A model generated the notes under the pieces. That model was not told the DNA's origin. It saw nothing but the letters and a program-made list of their open reading frames with translations, and did no database searches. DNA of 64,000 bases from Rhabdothermincola_A sp041688815 (GTDB taxonomy: Bacteria > Actinomycetota > Acidimicrobiia > Acidimicrobiales > Acidimicrobilacustridaceae): NCBI GenBank assembly GCA_041688815.1, contig JBDNHK010000023.1, forward strand, positions 1 through 64,000, given 5' to 3'. Position numbers and translations under genes: made by a program. This document shows positions 16,386-24,460 of this stretch, in pieces (position 1 is the stretch's first letter; the number at the start of each line of letters is the position of its first letter).

Positions 16386-18774
16386 ACGGCTCGAGCTCCA
16401 GGGCTTCACCGCCTTCCGGGAGCCAGTGACGATCGATTTCGAGGGTGCGGATCTCTTCGCGTTGTCTGGCCCCACCGGTGCCGGGAAGTCGAGCATCATC
16501 GACGCCATCTGCTTCGTCCTCTACGGCGTGGTGCCCCGCTACGACGATCGCCGCCTGGTGGCTCCCGTCATCAGCCAGGGCCGGGTGGAGGCGCGGGTCG
16601 GTCTCGACTTCGCGGTGGCTGACGCCCACTACCGCGCCGTGCGGGTGGTGCGGGCCACGGCCACCGGGGCCACCACCAAGGAGGCCCGCCTGGTCCGCTG
16701 CCTCCCCGACGGCGAGGAGGTGTTGGCGGGTACGGCCGATGAGCTCACCGAAGCCGTCACGCGCCTGCTCGGGCTCACCTACGAGCACTTCACCACCTGC
16801 GTGGTGCTGCCACAGGGCGACTTCGCTCAGTTCCTGCAGGCCAAGCCGAAGGAGCGCCAGAAGCTGCTCGTCGAGTTGCTCGACCTCGGGTTGTACGAGC
16901 GGATCCGGGTCCTGGCCCGCACTCGCGAGGCTTTGGCTGACGGCGCCCGGGCCGAGGTCGAGCACCAGCTCGCCGACGCACGCGTCCTCGCCGATCCAGA
17001 GGTGTCGATAGCGCTCGGTGCTCGCATCTCGGCGCTCGACGAGCTGGTCGAGCGCATCGACCTCGACCAGGAGCGCCTCGACGAGCTGCGAGCGGTCGTC
17101 GACCTCGAGACCGCCACCGCCCGACAGACCACGGGCGAGGCGGAGCGCCTCGGCGCAGTGGCCCGGCCCGATGGTGTGGACGACCTCGCCGTCGCCTTGA
17201 TTGCCGCACGTGACGAGCTCGTGGCCGCCAACACCGGCGACGATGCGGCCGCCGCGGCTCTCGAAGCAGTCGAGACGATGCTCTCCGAGCTGCCGTCATC
17301 AGCCGAGCTCGCCGCCGTCGGTCAGGCTCAGACCGATCTCGCCCAGCAACGGGAGCGTCAGGTCAAGGGGGAGACAATGGTCGGCGATCGGGCCGACGCC
17401 GTGCGCGGGGCTCGCGCCGCCACGGCCGGGGCCGAGGCGGCAGTGGTCGCCGCTGAGTCGGCTCTCGACATCGCTCGGCGGGACGCTCTCGTCGCCGAGG
17501 TCTCGTCGGAGCTGGAGCGCGGCGACACCTGTCCGGTGTGTGGCGCCGAGGTCGACGAGCTGGCCGTGCATCCGGACGGCGACGCACTGGTCGACGCCCG
17601 CCGCCACCTCGACGACGTGAAGAGCGTCCAAGAGGACGCTCGCACGGCGTGGGCCCGCGCCGAGAGCGAACTGACCCGCCTCGAGGAGAAGCTGGCCGAG
17701 GTGGTGGCGGCAGTGAACCGGCTCACTGCTGAGCTGGAGGGAGTGCCACCGATCGAGGTCCTCGACGCCAGGAGGGCCGAGGTCGCCGCGGTCACCGGCG
17801 CTGTCGACGCCGCCAAGCAAGCGGTGAAGGACGGTCGGATCCGACGTCGTGCCGCCGAGGCCGCGGAACGGGCGGCGTCCGGGGCCGAACAGCACGCCCG
17901 GGTGGCTTTCGAGACAGAGCGTGACCAGGTGGCGGTGCTCGGTCCGCCGTCGCCGGGCCGGGTCGACCTCGCGACCGACTGGGACAACTTCGTGGCCTGG
18001 GCGGCCGGCGAGCGGCCGGCCCGACTCGAACGGGTCCGGATCGCTTCGGCCGCGACCCGCACTGCGGCTGCGGAGGCCGAGGCCATCCACGCGGCGGTGG
18101 TGGCGGCGTGCGCCGAGGCCGGTGTCGAGATCGGCGACCGGGTGGCCCGAGATGCGCTGGTCGATCAGCGGGCTGGGCTGGTGGCCGACCGCGACCGTCG
18201 CCACGAGGCGGCCGCCACCCTGGTCGGGCTCGAGACCGGCCACGCGTCGCGCGCCCAGGATCAGCAGGTCGCTCACGAGCTGGCTCGCCATCTCTCGGCC
18301 AACGGTTTCGAGAAGTGGGTGCTCGATGCCGCCCTGAGGCATCTGGTGGCGGGGGCGACCGGTGTGCTGCATGCCCTGTCCAACGGCACCTACTCGCTCA
18401 CCCTCGACCCCAAGACCTCCAACTTCTGGGTGATCGACCACGCCAATGCCGACGCCGTGCGTTCGGCCCGCACCCTCTCGGGTGGCGAGACCTTCCTCGC
18501 CTCGCTGGCCCTGGCGTTGGCTCTCGCCGACGAGGTCGCCCATCTGGGTGTCGGTGGGGCCACCCGCCTCGAGTCGATGTTCCTCGACGAGGGGTTCGGC
18601 ACCCTCGATGCCGACACCCTCGACACCGTGGCCGGCGCCCTCGAGGACCTCGGAGCCCAGGGCCGCACGGTGGGCCTGGTCACCCACGTGGCCGAGCTGG
18701 CCGAGCGGATGCCGGTGCGCTTCGCCGTCACGAAGACCGTGTCGGGCTCGTCCGTCGAGCGGATCGACCGGTAG
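16375..18774 (+). CDS. sbcC: Exonuclease subunit SbcC (Rad50-like SMC ATPase)
   Basis: 799 residues. N-terminal MRPERLELQGFTAFREPV and Walker A ALSGPTGAGKSSIIDAI; Q-loop region FTTCVVLPQGDFAQFLQAKP; two Ala/Glu/Arg-rich coiled-coil arms with the zinc hook GDTCPVCGAEV in between (about residues 383-393); then the C-terminal head with signature RTLSGGETFLASLALALA and Walker B ESMFLDEGFGTLD. It partners SbcD. The arms are on the short side for Rad50/SbcC (often ~1000 residues), but the heptad-like pattern is unbroken. The open frame extends upstream to 16216, but the ATG at 16375 inside the sbcD end is clearly the start. Confidence 0.95.
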   Translation: MRPERLELQGFTAFREPVTIDFEGADLFALSGPTGAGKSSIIDAICFVLYGVVPRYDDRRLVAPVISQGRVEARVGLDFAVADAHYRAVRVVRATATGATTKEARLVRCLPDGEEVLAGTADELTEAVTRLLGLTYEHFTTCVVLPQGDFAQFLQAKPKERQKLLVELLDLGLYERIRVLARTREALADGARAEVEHQLADARVLADPEVSIALGARISALDELVERIDLDQERLDELRAVVDLETATARQTTGEAERLGAVARPDGVDDLAVALIAARDELVAANTGDDAAAAALEAVETMLSELPSSAELAAVGQAQTDLAQQRERQVKGETMVGDRADAVRGARAATAGAEAAVVAAESALDIARRDALVAEVSSELERGDTCPVCGAEVDELAVHPDGDALVDARRHLDDVKSVQEDARTAWARAESELTRLEEKLAEVVAAVNRLTAELEGVPPIEVLDARRAEVAAVTGAVDAAKQAVKDGRIRRRAAEAAERAASGAEQHARVAFETERDQVAVLGPPSPGRVDLATDWDNFVAWAAGERPARLERVRIASAATRTAAAEAEAIHAAVVAACAEAGVEIGDRVARDALVDQRAGLVADRDRRHEAAATLVGLETGHASRAQDQQVAHELARHLSANGFEKWVLDAALRHLVAGATGVLHALSNGTYSLTLDPKTSNFWVIDHANADAVRSARTLSGGETFLASLALALALADEVAHLGVGGATRLESMFLDEGFGTLDADTLDTVAGALEDLGAQGRTVGLVTHVAELAERMPVRFAVTKTVSGSSVERIDR

Positions 18775-18786
18775 GGGTCGGGGCCG

Positions 18787-19475
18787 ATGCGGTTCGCCGT
18801 CGAGTCGTGGTCACCAGAGTACGGCAGTCCCACCGAGTCGATGGGGCTCACCGGCAGCTCGGGCCCGGTCGATCCGTGGGTCGAGTCCGATGTCGGGGAC
18901 TGGGCGCCACGGGTCCCTGATCCCGCCGCTGAGCCGTTCGCCTCGGTGGCCTTCGTCGACGGCGTGCGTCGGGTCGAGGCCAACGTCTTCATCACCGGGA
19001 CCGATGGTCCCTTGCGACTGGGCCTGCACCGCCCCGGATTCATCGGCTACGTGAAGACCCACCATGCCGCCTACGGGCCTCCCCTCGTGCGTGACATCGT
19101 CACCAGACTGGGATGCGGCGAACGCACTCCGCTCCTGCTGCTCGGCGGTCCCGTTCCCCGCTTCAGCTGATACCTGCGTCTTCCTTGTTCGGTGGCCCAC
19201 GGGTGGGACGGCATCGTGCGCCTCGAAGCGGCCGCCGACACTGCCGTCGCCGCAGCCGTGGTGCTCGCGGACCGGGTGGCGTGCACCCTGGCGCGTTTTG
19301 CGTCGGTCCCGCACAAGGATCCCGTGCCCCGCAGAACCTCGTACCCATCGGTGGTCTCGAACGAGACCTGCGCCACCGTCTCGGTGACCCTCAGCTCCTG
19401 TTGCGATCCCTTCGCCTCGCCGCCGTGACCACGCCCAGGGAAGGCCCGGGTCCGGCCGGTAGCGTGCCGACGTGA
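18787..19475 (+). pseudogene. NurA-like nuclease gene, broken
   Basis: Starts 12 nt after sbcC. The first frame reads MRFAVESWSPEYGSP, later SVAFVDGVRRVEANVFI (the FVDG acidic motif) and GFIGYVKTHH..GERTPLLLL..PVPRFS, then TGA at 19168-19170. In the same frame the protein would resume as YLRLPCSVAHGWDGIVRLE and ARFASVPHKDP, so the TGA sits where a Trp codon (TGG) is expected. Near 19318-19335 the sense changes frame, continuing RAPQNLVPIGGLERDLRHRL to a TGA at 19473-19475. The total of ~229 codons is short for a ~400-residue family, and a block seems lost near 18990-19005. NurA identity rests on the DG motif, the C-terminal HKDP-RAPQN block and the herA-sbcD-sbcC context. Confidence 0.6.
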
Positions 19476-20428
19476 CCGATGCCGCCATCGAAACCACCGC
19501 CCTGCGCCGATCCTTCGGCGACCTCGAGGCCGTCGCCGGCGTCGACCTCTCGGTGGCCCGGGGCGAGATCTACGGCTTCCTAGGCCCCAACGGCGCCGGG
19601 AAGTCCACGATGGTGAGGATCCTGTGCACCCTCATCACCCCCACGTCGGGTTCGGCGATCGTGGCCGGGCACGACGTGGTCACCGACCCCACCGGTGTCC
19701 GCCTCCGGATCGGCGCGGCGTTGCAGGGCACGGCCATCGATCCGAAGCTCACTGGGCGCGAGACCTTGCTCTTGCAGGGCCGCTACTACGGCATGAGCAA
19801 GGACGCCATCGCCGCTCGGATGGCCGAGGTCCTGACCCTGGTCGACATCGGTGACGCCATCGACCGTCGGGTGGGCACCTACTCGGGGGGCATGGGCCGC
19901 CGCCTCGATCTGGCCACCTCGCTCATGCACCGTCCCGAGGTGCTGTTCCTCGACGAGCCCACCACGGGGCTCGACCCGGCCAGCCGCACCCGGGTGTGGG
20001 AAGAGGTCCGCCGACTCAACACCGAGCTGGGCATGACCATCTTCCTCACCACCCAGTACCTCGAGGAGGCCGACGAACTGGCCGATCGGGTGGGGATCAT
20101 CAACGAGGGCCGCATCGTGGCCGAAGGCCCCCCCGACGAGCTCAAGCGGGGGATCGGCAACGACGTGATCGTCGTCCGGGTGACCTCGCACGACGGGGCC
20201 GAGACCGCTCGCGCCGTGGTGGCCGCGCTGCCAGGTGTGGCGTCGGTCGAGGTGCGGGGCGACTCGCTGGTGGTCTCCGCCCCCGACGGCGCGGCCACGG
20301 TGTCACCGGTTGCCGTTGCCCTCAATGGCTGCGGCGTCGGGGTGGTCGACCTGATGTTGCGCACTCCGACGCTCGATGACGTGTTCCTCGAACTGACCGG
20401 CGCCCACATCCAGGGAGATGACCAATGA
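19472..20428 (+). CDS. ABC exporter ATPase, DrrA-like
   Basis: 318 residues. Walker A GFLGPNGAGKSTMVRIL (about 30-46), Q-loop GAALQGTAIDPKLTGRE, signature TYSGGMGRRLDLATSL, Walker B EVLFLDEPTTGLDP and the H-loop position held by LTTQYLEEADELADR, where Gln replaces the usual His as in many DrrA-type exporters. A C-terminal ~90-residue domain follows. It should energise the permease encoded next, with which it overlaps by 4 nt (ATGA). The start is a GTG at 19472 overlapping the end of the broken NurA-like gene by 4 nt (GTGA). Substrate unknown; drug or lipid export is typical. Confidence 0.92.
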   Translation: MTDAAIETTALRRSFGDLEAVAGVDLSVARGEIYGFLGPNGAGKSTMVRILCTLITPTSGSAIVAGHDVVTDPTGVRLRIGAALQGTAIDPKLTGRETLLLQGRYYGMSKDAIAARMAEVLTLVDIGDAIDRRVGTYSGGMGRRLDLATSLMHRPEVLFLDEPTTGLDPASRTRVWEEVRRLNTELGMTIFLTTQYLEEADELADRVGIINEGRIVAEGPPDELKRGIGNDVIVVRVTSHDGAETARAVVAALPGVASVEVRGDSLVVSAPDGAATVSPVAVALNGCGVGVVDLMLRTPTLDDVFLELTGAHIQGDDQ

Positions 20429-21234
20429 CCGCCGTCAACGCTCCCGCCGACGCAGAGCGCCTCGCCCAGCCGGCCGGGTTCATGCACGACCTCACGTCGG
20501 TGGCCATCCGGGCGCTCAAGCTCATCCCGCGCGACCCCGCCGGCGTCATCCCGGCGCTGGTGGTGCCGTTGTTCTTCTTCGTGGTGAACGTGGGCTCACT
20601 GCAGAACGTGGCCGAGGGCGCCTCACCGGGCTTCGACTTCAAGGCGTTCCAGTTGCCGGTGGCCATCGTGTTCGCCGTCACCGGGGTCTCTCGAGCCTCG
20701 AACCTGGTGACCGACATCCAGGACGGCTACTTCGACCGTCTCCTCATGACCCCGATGAGCCGGGTCGCCCTCCTGCTCGGGTTGATGGTCGCCGACTTCG
20801 CCCTGGTGATCGCGTTGTGCATCCCGGTCGTCCTCCTGGGCCTGGCGGTGGGTGTCGACGTGGCCACCGGACCTCTGGGCCTGCTCTTGTTCCTGTTGCT
20901 CGCCGGCGCCTGGGGTGTGGCCTTCACCGGCTTCCCCTACGCCATCGCCCTGAAGACCGGCAGCCCGGCCGCCGTGAACTCCAGTTTCATCTTGTTCTTC
21001 CCGTTCGCGTTCCTCACCACCGCCTTCCTTCCCCAGGAGGCGCTCACGGGATGGCTCTCGTCGATCGCCGACTACAACCCCGTCACCTACCTGCTCGCCG
21101 GGCTGCGCTCCTTGTTGATGGAAGGGTGGGCCGGCTCGTCGTTGCTGAAGGCCGCGCTGGCGATCGCCGTGGTGGGGGCGGTGAGCTTCACGTTGGCCTT
21201 CACCGCGCTACGCGGGCGGGTGCGGCGGGGCTGA
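20425..21234 (+). CDS. ABC-2 type exporter permease
   Basis: 269 residues with six hydrophobic segments typical of ABC2_membrane: the first after LKLIPRDPAGVIPALVVPL (about 37-60), then DFKAFQLPVAIVFAVTGV, LLLGLMVADFALVIALCIP, GPLGLLLFLLLAGAWGVAF, SSFILFFPFAFLTTAFLP and SSLLKAALAIAVVGAVSF. The conserved re-entrant stretch TDIQDGYFDRLLMTPMSR matches DrrB-like permeases. It starts inside the ATPase stop (ATGA) and ends the rightward run that began with the HerA-like gene. Pairs with the preceding ATPase as an exporter of unknown substrate. Confidence 0.9.
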   Translation: MTAVNAPADAERLAQPAGFMHDLTSVAIRALKLIPRDPAGVIPALVVPLFFFVVNVGSLQNVAEGASPGFDFKAFQLPVAIVFAVTGVSRASNLVTDIQDGYFDRLLMTPMSRVALLLGLMVADFALVIALCIPVVLLGLAVGVDVATGPLGLLLFLLLAGAWGVAFTGFPYAIALKTGSPAAVNSSFILFFPFAFLTTAFLPQEALTGWLSSIADYNPVTYLLAGLRSLLMEGWAGSSLLKAALAIAVVGAVSFTLAFTALRGRVRRG

Positions 21235-21256
21235 GCGTCTCGCGTCGCGGCTTGCG

Positions 21257-22093
21257 TCAGGTGGGCTCGGTCACGAAGTCGATGAGTTGCTCGACGGCAC
21301 CGACCAGCGGAGCTTCGAGGTCGGCGTAGGTGGAGATGGAGCCCAGGATCTGCGCCCAGAAGCGACGGGGGTCGTCGACGCCGAGGGCGGTGCAGACGCC
21401 GTCTTTCCACGGTTGACCCTTGGGAACGTCGGGCCAGGCCGGGATGCCCACCGCCTTGGGCTTCACGGCGGCCCAGATGTCGACGTAGGGGTGCCCGGTG
21501 ACGAGCACGTCGGGATGATCGATCCCGGCCGCCAGTCGGCTCTCCTTGGAGTCGGTGACGAGGTGATCGAGCAGGATCCCGAGGCGCCGACGCGGGCGGG
21601 GGCCGAATTCTCTGACCACCTCGCCGAGGTGGTCAGCCCCGTCGAGCAGCTCGACGACCACCCCTTCGACCCGGAGATCGTCTCCCCAGACCTTCTCGAC
21701 CAGTTCGGCGTCGTGGCGCCCCTCGACAAGGATACGACTCGCTCGTGCCACCCGGGCCACGGCGCCGGGTACGGCCACCGAGCCCGACGCGGTTCGCGCC
21801 GCGGCTGCGGGTGCCGCCCGAGGGGCCACCAGCGACACCCGTTCGGATCCGATGGCGAAGGCCCCGTCGACCAGCCGCACCGGCCGATCGCGACCCTCGT
21901 CGTCCCGCACCACCACCATGCCCTTGGCGCAGCTCACGACGACGCCGCTCAGCCGGGTGGCGCGCACCGTGACCCGGAGACCCGGGGTGGCCTCTACCCG
22001 CCGCGGCGGCTTGGGCACGCGGTTGGCGCTGCCGTCGAGGTCGAGCGGTCCGGAAAGAATGCCCCGGAGGTAGGGGCGGTCGTCCGGCGTCAC
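21257..22093 (-). CDS. DUF3097 family protein
   Basis: 278 residues of an actinobacteria-restricted family with no assigned function. N-terminal ~90 residues form a small beta-rich region (VTVRATRLSGVVVSCAKGMVVV). The core ILVEGRHDAELVEKVWGDDL, then VVVELLDGADHL, then LGILLDHLVTDSKESR has the E...D...D spacing of a TOPRIM fold, so a nucleic-acid or nucleotide role is my inference. GHPYVDIWAAVKPKAVGI and QPWKDGVCTALGV are characteristic of the family. It ends 22 bp after the convergent ABC permease and sits 10 bp downstream of the minus-strand ABC ATPase gene. Confidence 0.88.
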   Translation of the reverse strand: MTPDDRPYLRGILSGPLDLDGSANRVPKPPRRVEATPGLRVTVRATRLSGVVVSCAKGMVVVRDDEGRDRPVRLVDGAFAIGSERVSLVAPRAAPAAAARTASGSVAVPGAVARVARASRILVEGRHDAELVEKVWGDDLRVEGVVVELLDGADHLGEVVREFGPRPRRRLGILLDHLVTDSKESRLAAGIDHPDVLVTGHPYVDIWAAVKPKAVGIPAWPDVPKGQPWKDGVCTALGVDDPRRFWAQILGSISTYADLEAPLVGAVEQLIDFVTEPT

Positions 22094-22103
22094 ATGCGGC
22101 CCA

Positions 22104-22826
22104 TCAGCCGCCGACGAGCTCGCGGATCTTCGCGACGGTGGCGGGGCCGTCGTAGGCCAGCTCGCCGTCGCGTAGGCCGACGCAGCGGGTGGCGACCGGC
22201 ACCAGGTCGAGCTGGTGGGTGGAGCACACGATGCTCGCCCCCTGTTCCACCACGTCGCCCAGGATCTCGACGAGCGTCTCCTGGCCGGGTGTGTCGAGGC
22301 CCACGAAGGGTTCGTCGATGAGCATCAGCCGGAAGGGCCGGATGAGGCCCAGGATCAGGCCGGTCTTCTGCTTCAGGCCCCGGCTGAAACGCGACGGGAG
22401 GTCGTCGGAGCGCTCGGCGAGCCCGAACATGTCGAGCAGGTCGTCGGCGTACTCCTCCCACTCGACGGTGCGGTGCAGGCGGGCCACGAACTCGATGTGT
22501 TCCATGAGGCTGAGGTCGTCGTAGAGCACGGGGTTGTCGGGGAGGTAGGACAGGGCGGCGCGGGCCTCGAGGGTGCCGGCCGCGGCGCCGTGGATGTACG
22601 CCGCGCCGGTGCTCGCTTCGAGCATCCCCGATGCCAGGCCCAGGAAGGTGGACTTCCCGGCGCCGTTGGGGCCGACCAGCATGACGAGCTCGCCGGGGCC
22701 CACGCGGAGGTCGAGCTCGGTGAGGCCCATGCCGTCGCCGTAGTCCTTCCCGAGCTCGAAGGTGTGCAGGGCGAGCGACGTGTCGACGTCGTCGGTGCGG
22801 GGTGGTTTGATGTCGAGAAAGCTCAC
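22104..22826 (-). CDS. ABC transporter ATPase
   Basis: 240 residues. Walker A VMLVGPNGAGKSTFLGLASG, Q-loop-like LSYLPDNPVLYDDLSLMEHI, degenerate signature SRFSRGLKQKTGLILGLI, Walker B LMLIDEPFVGLDTPG and H-loop IVCSTHQLDLV. The signature SRGLKQK is that of the EcsA/ABC-2 exporter type rather than of importers. It starts 4 nt inside the end of the upstream membrane-protein gene (22823-22826), so the two are translationally coupled and probably form one transporter. Confidence 0.9.
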   Translation of the reverse strand: MSFLDIKPPRTDDVDTSLALHTFELGKDYGDGMGLTELDLRVGPGELVMLVGPNGAGKSTFLGLASGMLEASTGAAYIHGAAAGTLEARAALSYLPDNPVLYDDLSLMEHIEFVARLHRTVEWEEYADDLLDMFGLAERSDDLPSRFSRGLKQKTGLILGLIRPFRLMLIDEPFVGLDTPGQETLVEILGDVVEQGASIVCSTHQLDLVPVATRCVGLRDGELAYDGPATVAKIRELVGG

Positions 22827-24430
22827 AGGTGCTTCGGCTTCCGGGTGCGCAGGTACAGGAACGCTCCGGCCACGACGAACAGGACCCAGGTGGTGTTGTT
22901 GGCGACGCCAGCGGAGTTGAGGGTGTCGGGATCCGACCCGGCTCCCAGGATGGGCAGGAGGGCGACGATCACGATGGCCGGGGGGATGATGACCCGGGCC
23001 AGCATGACCCAGCCCATCACGTCGGGCCCGAGGTTCGAGAGGGCGGCGCTGTCAGGCGCGCCCTGCGCAGTGGAGATGACGGCGGCGATGGCGGCGGCGA
23101 GGGCCACGGGCACGATGAGGACACCGGTGAGCCGGAGCACGACCTCGGGCGGGGTGAGCGTCATGGCGGCCCCGGCGGCGACCAGACACAGGAACAGCAT
23201 GATCACGAACGCGGCGGGCAAGTGGTTGAGTAGGAAACGACCAGGATCGTCCGGATAGCTCTCCCAACGGGTGGGGTGATCGACCTCCTGGGCCACCGGC
23301 TCGGCGGCGTCGTAGGCGGCCACGAACAGCGCCAGACCGGCCAGAATGATGGCGGCCGGGGTGCCCCGCCAGGCGACGCCGAGGGCGATCCCGGCGAGGG
23401 CGGCCACCAGGATCATCCGCACGAGTCGGACCAGCGGGAACCGGAAGTAGCTCTGCCAGTCGCGCTTCCAGACAGCCGGCACTCGGCTCTTGGTGCGGGC
23501 TCGCCGGATGCGGATCCACGGCTTCATCCGCGGCTTCTCCTGGGAGAGCTGGCGACGCAGCAACACCACCGTGCGCACGTCCTGCAGCGTGACGGCGAAG
23601 CGGAGCTGGGCCACCAGGCCGGCCCGGCGCAGCGCCGCCTCGGTGGAGAGCTGACCGATGCGGGCGACCCCGTAGACGGGGACGGCCACGGCCACGGCCA
23701 GCCCGATGAGGGCGAGGGGGGTGATGACGATCGGCCAGAACGCCCCCGAGGCCAGCCAGGACAACGGTGAGGTGCGAAACCCCAGCACGATGTCGAGCAC
23801 CGACCAGCCGATCATCGCGACGGCGAGGGCGTTCGCCGGCCACCAACCGACCCGGCGGCTGGAAATGACCATGGCCGACCCCGAGGCCAGTACCGCGGCC
23901 AGGGCGAAGACCACGGCCCCGGCGGCCACGGCGGCGATGGCGTTCGCCGGGAGGCGCTGCGACGCCAGTTCGCCGGTGATGGCGCCGACCACGGCCCCGG
24001 CGAAAGCCAGGAAGCGCAGCTGCTTGATGGCTGGTCCCCGCAGAACGGCGGCTCGGTCGACCGGAGCATTGAGCTCGTGCACGACCACCGGTGCTTCGAG
24101 CACCAGCGGTCCGCCGCGGGCGCCGGAGCGCAGACCGATGGCGACGGCGACGGCGATGCCGAGCCCCAGCCAGGCCGGCGCGACGCCGGCGAAGGTCAGT
24201 GCTTCGCCTTCGGACATGGCCTCGCCGGGGAGCTGGTCGGCGCCGAGAGCGATGGCGATCACGCCGAGGAACCCGACGATGTAGACCCGATAGAGGGCAT
24301 CGATCCAGTGGACGTGAGCCAGCCGGTTCGACCGGCGCGTCTTGCGGAGGTCGACGAGGGCGACTTCAGGGGCTTCGACGGCGATCACGTCGAGAGATGG
24401 TACCGGGGCGCCGTGGCCGCCAGATCGCAC
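22823..24430 (-). CDS. Large ABC transporter membrane subunit, unrecognised family
   Basis: Up to 535 residues, with 11-13 hydrophobic segments spread from about residue 47 to 525 and a basic cytosolic loop in the middle (RRQLSQEKPRMKPWIRIRRA, then RTKSRVPAVWKRDW). The KRDWQSYFRFPLVRLVRMI segment resembles the long exporter subunits that place a conserved R-D-x-x-x-x-x-R-P motif between membrane halves. Overlap with the ATPase gene marks it as its permease. The first ~20 residues from the ATG at 24430 are weak; a later GTG start near the VIAVEAPEVAL stretch is possible. Substrate unknown. Confidence 0.75.
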   Translation of the reverse strand: MRSGGHGAPVPSLDVIAVEAPEVALVDLRKTRRSNRLAHVHWIDALYRVYIVGFLGVIAIALGADQLPGEAMSEGEALTFAGVAPAWLGLGIAVAVAIGLRSGARGGPLVLEAPVVVHELNAPVDRAAVLRGPAIKQLRFLAFAGAVVGAITGELASQRLPANAIAAVAAGAVVFALAAVLASGSAMVISSRRVGWWPANALAVAMIGWSVLDIVLGFRTSPLSWLASGAFWPIVITPLALIGLAVAVAVPVYGVARIGQLSTEAALRRAGLVAQLRFAVTLQDVRTVVLLRRQLSQEKPRMKPWIRIRRARTKSRVPAVWKRDWQSYFRFPLVRLVRMILVAALAGIALGVAWRGTPAAIILAGLALFVAAYDAAEPVAQEVDHPTRWESYPDDPGRFLLNHLPAAFVIMLFLCLVAAGAAMTLTPPEVVLRLTGVLIVPVALAAAIAAVISTAQGAPDSAALSNLGPDVMGWVMLARVIIPPAIVIVALLPILGAGSDPDTLNSAGVANNTTWVLFVVAGAFLYLRTRKPKHL

Positions 24431-24460
24431 CGGCCGCGGCCGCCGCTCGACCGCCGTCCG

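Noticed and set aside
19168..19170. TGA in the NurA-like gene as selenocysteine or recoded Trp
   Set aside because: No SECIS-like hairpin was noticed, the residue is not in a redox motif, TGA terminates many normal genes here, and the same gene has a further frameshift.
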